A stretch of DNA of 37,456 nucleotides from Bigelowiella natans CCMP2755. Its lineage: Eukaryota > Cercozoa > Chlorarachniophyceae. The position numbers and the translations under genes are program-made. This document shows, piece by piece, positions 22,901 through 35,758 of the stretch. Positions within the stretch are counted from its first letter, which is position 1, and each line of letters begins with the position of its first letter. The stretch spans positions 1-37,456 of the forward strand of contig ADNK01003457.1 in the NCBI GenBank assembly GCA_000320545.1. The letters run 5' to 3'. The notes beneath the pieces are model-generated. The model worked only from the letters and a program-made list of their open reading frames with translations. It was not told the origin of the DNA and ran no database searches.

Positions 22901-25900
22901 CCGCTGAACCAAAGGTTTCCTCCTCTAACTTGTTCACATCGAAAGCGGAGATCATTGAGTCGTTGAAGCAGTACCACTTGTCATTCGGTGGGCGCTCACG
23001 AATGTAAGAGTAGTAGTGGCCAGATTGCAATGTTCGGCCAGAATGAACGATGACACCCATGAGCTCATATTGATAATACTCATCAGGATGCTTGGATGGT
23101 GGAGTGATTTTGGCATCAGCCTTGCTCGATTCGGCTTCACCTGTATCAGTACCCCTTGGAAGCTTTCCATTTAGGACCTCTGCCGAGTATGGCTTCATGT
23201 TGAGCTTCTTTGGGAAGGAAATGCGGTGATTCAATTTGAGCGTATTGCCCATATTGTCGTAACCCATACGGTTGAGGCAAATCATAAGGCACTGAGGCAT
23301 CGTTTTGAAGACCGTGCGCTTGAATACCTTGACGTTCTTTTTTTCGTACTTTTGGCCAAAAACACCTTCCTTGGAGACCTTGCGCTGCTGCTGTTTGAAT
23401 TCTACATGAGATTTGAGGCATTCGTGCAGTGTCTTATGTCCATTGACATTCAAGGAAATAGGCCCAGTCCAATTATCGATGCTATATTCATAGTTCAGGT
23501 AAGGTGCTGCACGGGAACCGACGATTTGGTCAACGAACTTGAGACCACACACCGTCTTAACCGAGTCCTCGTAGGGACCTTTCTTCACACGGTCCTCTAG
23601 GCGCCCCAGCAGAATTTGCAGAAAGCCATTTGAATCAGCTTGCTCGTGCCCAGCTGCACCTTCCCCACGGACAGGGCGACCTGCATTTTCCCAATCAGGA
23701 TCCTCAAAGCTCTCGTGGAACTTCATTGGGCGAATTGCGCGCTTAGTAGATTCTTGAAGGTGTCCAAGGAGCCACTGCAACCCCTGCAGTTCATCGCGTT
23801 TCCACTGTGGGCGCGAAGGATTTGGATGCTGATAGTTTGTAATAGCTAGGATGTTTTCCCGCAACTTCGGCTGCATAAAGATCTGCTGCAGCGCTGCATT
23901 AATGTAACAAGTGTTTCCACAGTTAATGAGTCCACAATATCCTTCGCGTTCGTCGGAATCTTTAATCCAACCAGCCTCATATTCCCAGTTATCACGTCTC
24001 TTGTTATAAATTCTAAGGTGCTGTGGAACCAGAAGTGCAGCCAAAGTCTTAAGATTATCATCATTCCCGCTTGTCAATGCGGAGAGAAGTCTGAAAGCAG
24101 CTTCACGTGTCACATTGTGTTTGCACATTGGTGGTCGAATCTTGAGATGATACGAGTTTTCTAAGGTGGGGACTTTGAAGAGCATGTCAAATACGGGGGT
24201 GAGAAGCTCAAGTTTTCCACCAACACCCATCTCTTTTCGCAGGTCTGGAACTTTCTTAACCAATTCCGCGGTAAGATTGAGAAGAGCACCAAGTACTGCG
24301 TCCTGAGACTTTGGAGTAGTCTCTGTCATCGGGTGCTTCTTGATGAGGTTAGCAAGAGACCCGCCGATCATTGTTGCCGATTTCTCCTCAATTTCGTTGG
24401 TGTTTGCGATCAAGTTGCGCATAAGAAGAAGATACTGGGCGCAGTTGTTCTGCGTGTTAAGTTCCGAAAACCTTGCATGCACAACTTCCAACAGCTTGTC
24501 TCGCATCTGTTCACGCAATTTGGATACTTGCTCACTATCTTCTGAACAGCTTTTGCTGAGTTGATCAACTCCATCTGTGAAGGCCTTCTGAAGCATAACA
24601 TTTTTGTTGACAATGAGCGCGGCAGGGACCAGCTTCTCCCACTCGGGGCCGAAAGCCTTGATTTGCGCAAACACGGATGGTTGCACTTTTACCGCCGTAG
24701 TCAGGAGCCAGAAAATCGAGCTGAGAGCTTGAGAAGTATCGACCACAGTAGCCTCATCTGTTTTGACGAGGTTTGGGATCATATGAAGTGACACATCCAC
24801 GATAGAATCCAAAGGAAGAACTTTCAGTACAACCTCCCTGCTAACAACAATTCCCATAGTAAAAAATGCGAAGATTTTTTGCATCATCGACAGGCATCTC
24901 AAAGCTAGCTTATCGGCTACAAGAAGTGCAGAGGATTCCTTCAGCACCGATGCAAGTCGTGGCAAACCACCAGAAACAAAGGTCTTGCACCATTCGTCAT
25001 TATTTAATGGACTCTTCTTGTCTGTTCCTCGCTTAGCGGGGTCGATAATTTGGAGGGTGTACAGGAGTTTGACAGGGCGAGAAGGAAGAATTTCAGCCCA
25101 ATCGACTTTCCCCGCTTTGTGGATTCCACATAGTCTTACAGCAACAGTATCGCTCGCGGGAAGGTGTTCGAGGGTATCCCAAGCTAAGCCGCCAACAACT
25201 CCACCAACATCCAAAAATGAGAATATCAGGTTGAAGTATGTCTTTTCCCCAGCAAATGTATTTTTCAAGTGCTTCTCCACACCGCTAAGCTCCACTTTCT
25301 GCGGCTTACGGCGTTCCTTATTCTTGTCTCGCAGATAATCCTCCTTAGCTGCCTTGTCAACATCACCATCATCGTAGTGAACCCAGTAGGTCCCGTCTTC
25401 ATTGACCCCCTTAATTTCTGCTCCGTAGAGAGTACCCCCATCGCGCTTCCAGTGAGCATAGATTTTCTCGCCCTTTTTATAGAGAGGGCGCTTGATCATC
25501 TCTCCTTGGTCAATTCGAGTGAGGACATTTAACATTAGCTCGAGGGTTGCTTGCATGAGTGCCACGTCCTTTTCCTTCTTTGCTTCGTTCAAGCATTTGA
25601 TACAATTCTCAACAAACTCATCAAGGGCTGCCAACTTGGATTTCTCATCCATTTCCATGGTAGCAAATTTGATGTACATTGAGCCGAGAAACTTTTGCGA
25701 GTTTGCGCGGACAGTGGAATCGGATTCGCGTAGAGAGAAATCCCATAATTGGTCCATTCCTTCGAGCTCACTGTGTTTCATGACTGTAAGGGGAGCTTCT
25801 TCCAAAGCTCCTTTCTCCCTATTTGAGCTCAAAAAACAAGCTGTAAAACACCCTTGCCATTCGGGGGTGACCTTAATCTCCTCCTTTGTCTTCTTATGGA

Positions 25901-28469
25901 TATACTTCGAAGCTAGCTTCGTGAAAAGATGCTTCCGAGATTTCGGAGAGAAGACTGGATATCCGTCCTTCTTTTCCTTTAGGCAGTCGGTGAGCCATTT
26001 CATAAAGTACAGAGTGTCGAATTCACAAACACGGTTGGATGTGTAGAGGTCCCAGATGTCATCGATTTCGGCCGATTCAAGAGTGCGGTTGGGCGAATGA
26101 ACGCAGATGAATTGAATAAACCTTAATCTTGCTAATACTTGTTTTTTGTGAGTTGAAACGCCTGAAAGAGCCCTCAGTTCAGGTGATTTCTCTCCGTCTT
26201 TCTTTTCAGTTAGGCCCTTCCATGCAGCTGCGTTGTAGTTCTTACTGTTTTTGAAGAATAAGTTAAGCAGGTCAAAGTTCTCAACATTTTCGTCAATCTT
26301 TTGAGAAGTCTCTTTGTAGTCAGCACCCCTCATAAGGATTTGGAAGATCGTGAGAGCATTGACCTCTCCAGAGCCGTTGGTCAAACTCTTTACGCACATT
26401 TGCGCGTATTCGTCACGTTTGGACGCGAACATTTCATTTTCAAAGAGATGATTCAGGCACTTCGTTGCCTTTTGAAGTATACTCTTCTCAATCTTAGATT
26501 CATTCTCCGGTGCGAGCATGTCCCAGAGAAGGTTGAGTCCGTACCAATGGGTGCCTTTGGTGGCCTACACACATACACACAAAATATGTAAATATATATA
26601 TAACACAAAATATGTAATTATATATATTATACATTATAATGAAGATATTCCGTGTGTAAACCAGGGAAATAATGTTCGTTACCTTAACTGCACTCAGCGT
26701 AAATTTAGTAAGAGCTTCCAGCTGCCATGACGTGAACTCGCTGAACTCGATTCCTTCAGTTTGTCTTTTGTACATCATCGTCAGGGTCTTTTCATCCATT
26801 TGCTCAGCAAGCTGCGACATGAGTGCAGAGCCTTCCTCAGTTTTAGCTTGGGCCAGTAGAATATCAAGGTGAGCAGTCGAGAGTTGTTTGTTCTTAGCAA
26901 GGAACTTAAATATTGGAGATGAGACCAAGAAAAGACGTGGATCGTTTGAAATGACATCCACGACTTTGTTCTTTTCAATCCATTGGATAAACCTCTCAGT
27001 ATTTAGAAATCTCAATGTTGGAGGTTCCTCTTCAACCTCGTTAGGATACGAGTACTCATCCTTTAGTGCCTTGATACAGTGGGCCTGGAGGTAATCCTGT
27101 GTGTCTCCAGATCCGTCAGTAAAATGAACATTATAGGTTCCGTCTGAATTAATAGACGTGATCTCTGCTGGGTAGAAACTACCATTTTTGAATTGAGCTA
27201 GGACTCGTTCCCTTATTTCCCATTTCAAAGGCGTTAGAGCCTTAATGTAAAGATTGATGAGAGACATGCCCCGACGTTGTGCTACGATCTTGTCAGACCC
27301 AATGAAGAATAGAATTAAATCTAACTGTGCCGTCTCCCCAAATTCGTCTGCAGCACCCCTATGTAGCCCAGCCCCGCGGAGAATGCTGCAAAGCTGCTCG
27401 ACAAAATTATCAAAGAAACGTTTCTCTTTCCCAGCGATAGCGTAAATCTGATTTCTATCCAAGGAACCTAACACGCCTCCGAGAAAATTGCTATCATCAA
27501 CATGTAAGCTCTCGAAGTACTTCTGCATAAAGTTTTCGTTCAGCGAATATTTTCTCCATCGCAAAGTTGCAATCATTCTATTCGTTGTTTCGAATAGGGG
27601 TCCCTTTTGTGCCTTGCCTTTACGTCCTTCAACGAAGTCTTCAGTAGTCAGGGCTAAACGCTGGCGAAGAGCATCAAATCCTCCGGCCTCCCCAAATTTG
27701 TTAAGAAGGTAAATGGTGGCAAAGAGATCCTCTGGAGGTCCCTCACCTTCAATATTCCGTGTGACGCTAGAGAATCTGCCCTCAACTTGCTTCTGCATGC
27801 CACCAAGGACGTCGTTGATATTCCGGAAGTACATCATCTGCGGGCTTTCTATGCTTCTGTTGTTCGCCGGAAATATATATTCGATGCCTTTCATAGCTTC
27901 CTTCTCTTGTTCCTATGAGAATACACGAGGTGATATATCAGATGAGTTCAAATTGAGAAAATATTTGGGGTGAAAATTACCCTAGTTACATTCCCCGATT
28001 TTAAAGCAGCAACCAAAGTTTCAAGCCATGCAGTCAAGAAAGTGAGGGGATATTTCCAATTTTCCTCATTAATAATTGCTTGCAGCATATTGGGAAGGTA
28101 GTTTCCTTTGCAGAGCCATGTCATTTGTCCCTCCTTCAACTCAGTCCCATCATGGAGAGCTTTTCTTACTGTATCTAAGGTATCCTTTTCCTTTTTATAC
28201 TCCTCTATGTCGAGTTCATATCCAATGGGCTTGTTTCGACCTTCGCCCGTGTAATCTCCTTTCTCAACCATAGTCCACAAAGGAGTAATTTTTTTGGCTC
28301 CTAGGCGCATGTATACCCACTCATCGTACTGGCTGTCCCAACCTTCGTAATGAATCCTGACACGATCCTCCTCCTCGTCGACTTGTATAACTTTAGCAGT
28401 TCGCCATTTATTTTTATCGAGGACATCGCACCGTGTTCCCACGGGGTAGTCTGCGATTTTTGCTGGTTC
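19948..28469 (-). CDS. Very large USP9X/USP24-type ubiquitin-specific protease with Tudor-like and PGBD-like modules (at least 2654 aa)
   Basis: Exons from right to left: 27981-28469, 26683-27912, 20844-26564 (5.7 kb uninterrupted), 20426-20595 and 19948-20302 (TAA). Phases agree. The first ATG exon was not found upstream of 28469. The catalytic Cys box GLINCGNTCYINAALQQIFM has its Cys codon at 23907-23909. The His box VHSGRTLQSGHYYSYIRE has its His codon at 23016-23018, followed by WYCFNDSM. The usual CxxC zinc pairs in the fingers region are not seen. Long helical-repeat flanks resemble the USP9X/24/34 group. Five Tudor/chromo-barrel-like modules are visible near 28454-28284, 27230-27080, 25480-25320, 21310-21150 and 20160-20000 (pattern V.A.Y/W...G..Y.A.I......Y.V.Y.DGD). 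After the fourth come PGBD-like repeats (TGQLDSVTVAALQEHM, TGKLDEATIECLQ, SGELGPQTKQHLREWL). The predicted role is deubiquitination. Confidence 0.88.
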
Positions 28470-29944
28470 CTGATGGAAAGTAGCGAAAATATTAATTCTG
28501 GTAAGTACAATGATATTTTCCTTTAGGGACACTATTTTCTTCTTCAATAGAATTCTGAAACAAACATTCCAACCCTAAGTCTATTCGAAGGGTTTAGATC
28601 GAAATATTTGTATGAAAAGAATGAAATCTCGGAAGGGAAGGGAATATTAAGAAATCACCATCTTGTGGCCGAACGCGTTCACTCAAATTGCTCAATTCTA
28701 TTATTTGGAAGAAGTTGAGGCTTAATTTTCCTGGAAGACACAATACAACTATTAGAAGATGCGAACGCTCATCCAAATAGCTGTCGCATGAATATTGAAA
28801 ATTCCCTTATACAAAATGGTAATATATTGCAAGGGAAGTGGGGGGGGAGCACCTGTATGCGCTCGACTATTCGATTTCAGATTTTAATATCCGAAGTAAA
28901 TCAATAAATTCGTATTTTCTACTTATTTAGTATAAAGCGACAATTGATTTTACTATTGTTTCACCTTTTACTTAGGAAATCCACACTATAGATTCATAGT
29001 CCAGGAGATGAAACTTCCCGATATTTAGGGGAAGCTACAGAGAATCTTCTCCGCACTTTTAACTTCGATAAAAAATTCAAAAGAACGTAGCAAATCCTAT
29101 TGCGACAAGTCTTTCCATTTAAATTTTAGCGCAGATAGACAGTTCACAATGGATTAAATTGTCGGCTAATCACACTAATCGAAATCCATCAAAATCTGAA
29201 AATCCTAAGGCAAAATCCCATACAAAAAAGACAAGCGATGCTGGACTGGATGATGTAGTCGGAGAAGGAAGGCATGCGTCATGAAATCCTAGAAGGCGTT
29301 CAACATAAAACGTGCCTCCAATAGAGTCCAGGCTACCGGCAGTACCGGTAGTTAGACTAAAACAGTCTGAAACTCACAAAGCTCGTTTTTCGGATAAGAA
29401 TCCCCTCTATTTGAATCTGTATCAAAACTTACGATCTATTCAGAATTTCGGTCGCCCAATCCATTTCGAATGTTAACCGTCCTATGAAATATATTGCGTA
29501 AAAATGGAAGTCGCTGGTAATAAAACGAATTAAATTGCAATTTTCTCCAACAATGACTACGCGTGATACGTCTTGATTAGCTTTGTATCAGTTACAGAAA
29601 AAAGTACATGTGCCTTCCCCCCCCCCCGTGCGCATTCTTCGAACTAAAATCAGGAGTGTAATTTATGACTTATGTGAGTACGCAATTCGAATTATCTTGA
29701 AAATACTTTACCAAGTAGATCTAGAAGTACATTTCGATGATTTTTTAAATCTACTGCACCGCCACACACATGTACCCGGGTGCTTCGAAGTACTTGTGGA
29801 GTGAGGTCAGAACTCAACCACTATCTTCCTACTCAGTTTTGTCGCATGCCGCTGCCAACCATCAATGATCGAAATCGAAACTCTCGGCAATTGGTAATCC
29901 AATCCCAACTTGGATATTACATTTTTTGAGAAAAGTGCATGCTC

Positions 29945-29989
<45 letters not shown>

Positions 29990-29996
29990 AATGTAT

Positions 29997-30043
<47 letters not shown>

Positions 30044-30170
30044 ATCATATAAACACACATTGTGTGTAAATGGTTTTGCATCTACCTGTCCGCGGTCATT
30101 GTTTGTGTATATAATTCCAAAAAAATCCAAACATCAGAAATCTCAAAAACGACGACAAGCATCTGCGAAT
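28470..30170. other. Head-to-head intergenic space between the ubiquitin protease and the basic-protein gene
   Basis: It should contain the missing first exon of the protease, but I found none that joins in phase. There are only two CTAG in 1.7 kb, so no island. A short imperfect palindrome (ctaccgg, 5-nt spacer, ccggtag) lies near 29333-29352, a C8 run near 29620, and a compound (AT)n(GT)n microsatellite at 29945-30038. Confidence 0.5.
29946..30038 (+). repeat. (AT)n(GT)n compound microsatellite
   Basis: About 20 AT units, a short unique link, then about 18 GT units, ending about 130 bp upstream of the ATG at 30171. It lies in the presumed promoter or 5' UTR. Confidence 0.9.
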
Positions 30171-31178
30171 ATGTGGGAGGCGAAACTTCCAACAATAAAA
30201 GCACGAGGACTGAAAAGTTTTAATGTAATGGAGCCCGACAGCTCAGCTCAGGTTTGTTAATATAGGTGGTGAATTGTCTCATATTAGCAAGTCTGATTAT
30301 GCTCTCTCTCTCTCTCTTTCTCTCTTTGTGCTTTCTCCAAATGGCTTATCTGAGCAGGAATGTCTCAAATGGACTGACACTATCCGCAAGGTTGGTATCA
30401 TATAGTGTCAATACCACTCTAGCAATGACTTATATTTTATTATTTCTTAGCCCGAGGAGTACGAATCGAGAAAGAAGCGAACCAACATACCCAAGCACCT
30501 AAACTACAAGAAATTCAACTTCCTTGACGACGAAGGCGATGCAATAGTACGGATTATTTCGTGTATATAGTATCAATTATTTATATACTCTTGATCTCCT
30601 CAATATAGATAGATGGAAAGTTTCTCAATTTTGAAATAATACCCTTCAGAAATGCTTGGAATGGGATGACGAAAAGTCCGACACCGATACGAACGTCCCA
30701 ACACCAGGGAACTCGAAATTTCAAAAATTCATGGCGAAGAAGAGGGGGGATAGGGATTCGGTAAACAATCAAAAAAAATATTCTTGTTGTTCTTCTCACA
30801 TCAATCAACGTATGGTTATCGTCCTCAATTCACTCTAGGTCGATGAAGCTCAACGACTAGCGAAGTTCATGAAGGAGCATTGTTCCTCTACATCAAATTA
30901 CAAACATCTCGAGAAGACGAGATCCAAGCTCTTTGGTTCGGTAGACCAACTTAACAGATATACTCGCAAGAACGATGACGATTTCCAGAACTTCTACCAA
31001 GATGGCTTGGCGGACCCTTTGTACACCAATCCAGAAAATCACATCTGCGTAATGATGATTGATTAGCAGGAGGGATACAATATTATGCGAGGAGGGGGGA
31101 GATTTTTTTATTTATTCTATCACAATATTACATACACATGCTCACTGTATATTGCAAATTTACACACGCACACACATA

Positions 31179-31219
<41 letters not shown>

Positions 31220-31493
31220 TTAATGTTTGTTAGTCCGTGTGTTATTATACCGTTGAATATGTTCGATTTTGTAGGTTGTAAACAAGAACTTCAAGAACGC
31301 TCTAGCAGTTGAGACACGCTTAAAACGCGCATTCAGGAGTGCTGGACTAGGAAAAGCGTAAGTTTCCATACTCCAAAATCATTGACACATAGTAACCAGA
31401 AGATGTTCTTTCATCAGACCAAAGATCCCCAAATCCAAGAACGGAATGAGTCGAATTGATAGAAATCTAGCTGCTGCAGCTAAGAGGAGATAG
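30171..31493 (+). CDS. Unrecognised basic protein (229 aa, 7 exons)
   Basis: Exons 30171-30251, 30358-30390, 30451-30546, 30650-30760, 30839-31048, 31275-31357 and 31418-31493 (TAG) join in phase to 690 nt. The protein is rich in Lys, Arg, Asp and Asn and has no signal peptide or membrane segment. It begins MWEAKLPTIKARGLKSFN. An internal near-repeat ECLKWTD / KCLEWDD occurs at the starts of exons 2 and 4. The most conserved-looking part is KLFGSVDQLNRYTRKNDDDF and NFKNALAVETRLKRAFRSAG. The C-terminus is strongly basic (KIPKSKNGMSR, AAAAKRR) and could act as a nuclear or nucleolar signal. I recognise no family. The clean splice phases and frame make the gene itself convincing. Whether an upstream non-coding exon exists is unknown. 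Confidence 0.75.
31182..31217 (+). repeat. (AT)n microsatellite
   Basis: About 17 AT units in the intron between exons 30839-31048 and 31275-31357. Confidence 0.9.
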
Positions 31494-33381
31494 TGCTACC
31501 TTGAAAGAATAATGCGCTTCGCAAGTAGATATGTAAGCAGTAAGCTCTCACATTTCGCACACACATCTTTCATTTGTTTTCCAAACTGAAAATGAGTGGA
31601 AGTGCTCACACACATAGCACCAGCACATGCTAGCACGGTTGAGTCTTCTCGTTCGAATCATTACTTACACCCATGCGCCTCACCATTGTCACTATAGAAA
31701 CAATAAATAGCAACGTCGTTTGTCTGGAGCCCTGTCTCTTGTGTACATCTACTTAGTACACATGTATCGTAGAACATGACGTATACCATCGCATCTTCTA
31801 TACATAGGCGCGTTCTCTAGTTATAGTAGCTGACAGCGCAGCAATACATGCTACAACTTACGGGCCCTTACACACACATGCTGCTCTATGCTGATATGCA
31901 CTGCTACATGTAGATTGCTCACGCACAACACATCTGCTAGTAGTAGAGCAATGACTAGCTAGCACAGCACAAAGAGCACAGGCAAGCTTAACGATGTTCG
32001 CTGCTGGCATGCGAACACACAACAAATGTTTACCAATGTGACACCAACTACACACACAGCATGGCGCAGTGCCGTCAATTATGAGAGACTCAAGCTAGCT
32101 TGCAAAGCAGGTACGGTAGAACGTAACAGTACTATTGTCAGTGCTATATATAGCTGGCTGTTTTGTCGAATAAGCGGCCGGCGCGCCCTAGCACAGTGCA
32201 TCGCAACACATTCACACGACTCAAGCGTTACGTTTGCTAGTCTAGATCGTCGTATAGACCGTGCAGCAATGCCCACCGACTGGTCGAAATCGAAAATGAG
32301 CATGTACTGCACACACCTAGACACGCACACAGGCACACTGCAACAATGATGGACAACGTATTATTACTTGCTGTATCCATTGCTTGCACATCACTATGTC
32401 ATGCATGATGCTGCTGCGCGGCAGCCACATGACCAGTATGCATACACATCGCATGGAACTCATGTCTACTACTTGCAGACCGAAGGCTGGCATGGTATCG
32501 TAGTTCCTTTGTTGCAGACGGTGACATGACTAGATGTATAGATGAAGCCCAATGCACGTGCACTAGCGTAGCATGATTATTATGCACATGCCACGCGCGC
32601 AGAAGTCGAATTGGGAACAACGTATCGTACTACAGCTAGGAGCATCAAATTCTATCCCCAGTCTTCCCGATTTTTGGAATGAGACTATGGCTTCGCACGC
32701 GTACAGGCATGTAGCTAGATAGCGCATCCCTTACGCAGCATTCCTTAATGACAAGCATTTGCTATCTAGCTGTATTAGCTGCTCGCTGTCCGTGCGCCAA
32801 TCGACATGAAGGTACGATTATCACTTTTAGTAGCGCGACAAAAACAATATTTCACATTTGTATAATCACCTTATCAATCATACATTAATTAAAAATGCTG
32901 CTTTACATCATTCTCCTACTATCATCTCTATGCATTGAACGAGTTGTAACAAGGGGGAATCAATTTAGCTAGTGACACGAGCAGAACAGCAATATTTCAA
33001 AAGAGTAATGAGTTATCCGCAATCGTTGTGCAGGTACATATCGGTTGTTTCCACGTTATCATTTCATCGTCCGTTAATCATCATAAAATCTGCTTATTCA
33101 TTCAATCACCATCCTTCAGCAGCTGCTCGCAAATGGGGTCCTACATTAAAAAATAGACGAGGGCAAGCAATGGAGTCACAAATGGACATTTCAAGTTGAC
33201 CGATAAAAGGCGTCGAGGCAGTAAAGAAGGATGGATTGGTCCATTATTCCCAAATCTCACATCCACACCATCCTCATCATATCACCTCTCAAAATTAGAA
33301 AACTACATGAAAATGTGCGACAAGCTAGGGTTTCATGTATTCATAATAGCAGCTACTACTATCACTACCACTACTACTACC

Positions 33382-33416
<35 letters not shown>
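31494..33416. other. Tail-to-tail intergenic space with CTAG-rich island 4 (core about 31640-32790)
   Basis: Between the basic-protein gene (+) and the PPR gene (-). I count 15 CTAG in about 1150 bp, with frequent TGCA, GCATGC and GCGC, and a GGCCGGCGCGCC block near 32178. It is less dense than islands 1-3 but again free of microsatellites. From about 32850 the composition returns to AT-rich, and (CTA)n repeats start at about 33355. No RNA gene was recognised. Confidence 0.65.
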
Positions 33417-33461
33417 CTAAAGGGTCAACGTAAGCATCATCGTCCAGATATGATGATGATG

Positions 33462-33492
<31 letters not shown>

Positions 33493-33636
33493 TGATGACA
33501 CCGAAGATGAAGGCGGTGACGAGGATGATGACGATGATGATAAGGACTCTAATGCCTGTCTATTGAAGCTCCTACCACTACTACTACCACTACTACTACT
33601 ACTACTACTACCACTACTACTACTACTACTACTATC
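33355..33636. repeat. (CTA)n and (GAA)n trinucleotide repeats, partly coding
   Basis: (CTA)n at about 33356-33417, GAT/GAA-rich at about 33451-33492, and (CTA)n again at about 33573-33634. Read on the minus strand within the PPR tail exon they encode poly-Ser stretches. The first run also supplies the GTAGTAG donor. Confidence 0.8.
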
Positions 33637-34424
33637 CGCCGCATTATGATTTTCCATTCCTCCTGCTCTTGCTTCCCGTTTCTTCTTAGCTTCTATTTCC
33701 TCCTTCCATTGACCTGCCACCCCACCCCCCTTAATGGCTGTCGCGGCTATTCTCCCCAATGTATTCTTGTCCCCTTCTTCTTCGCTGCCAAACAGCAGCA
33801 CAGAGGCCTCTTCCGACGTCTTTGTGGAGACTTCTCCTATCTCGTTGAGCATCAGATCTAGAGCAGCCTGCAATCATGTAGTAGTACATATCAATTCAAT
33901 TACACCATCATATCATAACTTGAAGGCCCATATAATTGTCCTGTATCCATCTGCTGCTGCTACTGTTTTTACATGTACCTTTCTCGCATATTCATTTCTC
34001 TCCTCCCTCTTTCCCTTGCCCCCCCCCCTTCCCCCCCCCCCCCCCCCCCCCCCCCAACTTCCGACTAACCAACCCCTAGTTACGTTCGTACGGTGGGGGG
34101 GGGGGGGGGGGGAGGGAGATTAAGAGTAGTAGCGCCTACATTGGGCGAGGCTATCATTCGAACAACATGTTTTTAACATCATCGTAGAATTCGCTACACC
34201 TGCCATTCCTGCTGCTTTGTATGTGCAACAACCTATTATGGTTTAGTGAAAGAAAGAATAATCAATCACGTCTACGATGATAAGGAAAAGCACATTAAAG
34301 ATACTAGAAGAGGAGAAATATCCTCCTTCTCTCCCCCGCTACCCACATATTACTATTATTATTACTACCTTCATTGCTGTTGTTATATCATAATTGCTGC
34401 TGTGACTACTAGCATAACTTTGTG

Positions 34425-34456
<32 letters not shown>

Positions 34457-35110
34457 TATCATTATCATTATCGTAGAGACCGACCTCTTGCACCTCATCT
34501 CTCCCTAATCCCACAATTTCTACATCGGAAAGATATCTGATTGGAAGAAGAGGAAGAGGGAGAAAGACCAAACACATGCCACGTCAAAAACAGGAGTTTT
34601 GGCCTCCTCTCACGAAGCATCACTACTGATGATCTTGGCAGTACATCAATACATGAATATATATAAGTAAGGTAAGGGGGGGGGGGGGGGATGGATGTAG
34701 TTATTATTTTTGTTTTTCTTTCTCTTCGTCATCTTTTTGCTGCCAAGGTTTTTTCTTTGCCTCTCCACAAAGCTGCTTGCCTCTTTGCAATAGATGTAAT
34801 ATGATGATGTCCTTAATTGTACGCGGGCTGCTACTTTCCTACCTAGAATCTAAAGACGATGATGATGATGACATCGACGCTTGTCGCCTATCTCCATCAT
34901 TTGCATATTGTTGACTTCTTGTGCTGGCTTCCTCTTCTTCTTCTTCTTCTTCTTCCATTCTTATCGCCTCATCACTGCCGGCAAGAGCTTCCCTCTCACG
35001 ACGGTACTGATCATCTATAGAAGAAAGAATAAAACGGAGGAATATACATCATCATCATTATCATCATCATCACCATCATCACCATCATCACCATCATCAT
35101 CACCATCATC

Positions 35111-35142
<32 letters not shown>

Positions 35143-35717
35143 CACCATCATCATCATCATCGTTATCTCTTCAGCAACACGAACCAAGGGCTGAAGTCAT
35201 GTCCTGGTAGAGCGTGAGCGCCTTTGCCCACTGTCCCACCTGATAGGTAACAACGGTTAGACACGCACGTAATCATAAAAAAGGAGTCATTGAACGATGA
35301 TGACGATGATGAATGGTGGTGATAAGGATGGAGATGGTGATGATCGGCGTGAAAGGAAAGCATTGGACGCACCATCATCATATCACGATCATCTTCATAA
35401 TCTCTGCCATCGTCGATAGCTTACATATTATTTACTTACCCATTGACTACTACTACTACTACTACCTGAGCTACAGCATTGATTGTGCTACTATACGACA
35501 TCAAGTCTGCTTCAACGCCCATCTGAAGGACAACGACGAGGAGGACCAACAACGCATACTCGATATCAACCCACAAACTACTATTCTCATCATCACCATC
35601 ATCATCACCATCATCATCATCATCACCACCATCATCACCACCATCATCACCACCATCACCATCACAGTGCTCTTAGCGATCTATCATTCACCAGCTACAT
35701 GTGCAATCATGGCCGCA

Positions 35718-35758
<41 letters not shown>

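Noticed and set aside
25492-26046. 184-codon plus-strand open frame
   Set aside because: Shadow of the long protease exon on the opposite strand; the protease frame has the domain signatures.
26500-26682. Read-through of the protease exon past base 26683
   Set aside because: The frame enters AT-rich, intron-like sequence after a GTAACG donor, and the next exon starts cleanly at 26564 after a TAG acceptor.
32026-32349. Open frames on both strands within island 4
   Set aside because: No likeness to proteins; the balanced composition of the islands allows long random open frames.
35041-35162. Regular CATCAC array considered as CRISPR-like or minisatellite
   Set aside because: Simple trinucleotide slippage repeat with no unique spacers.
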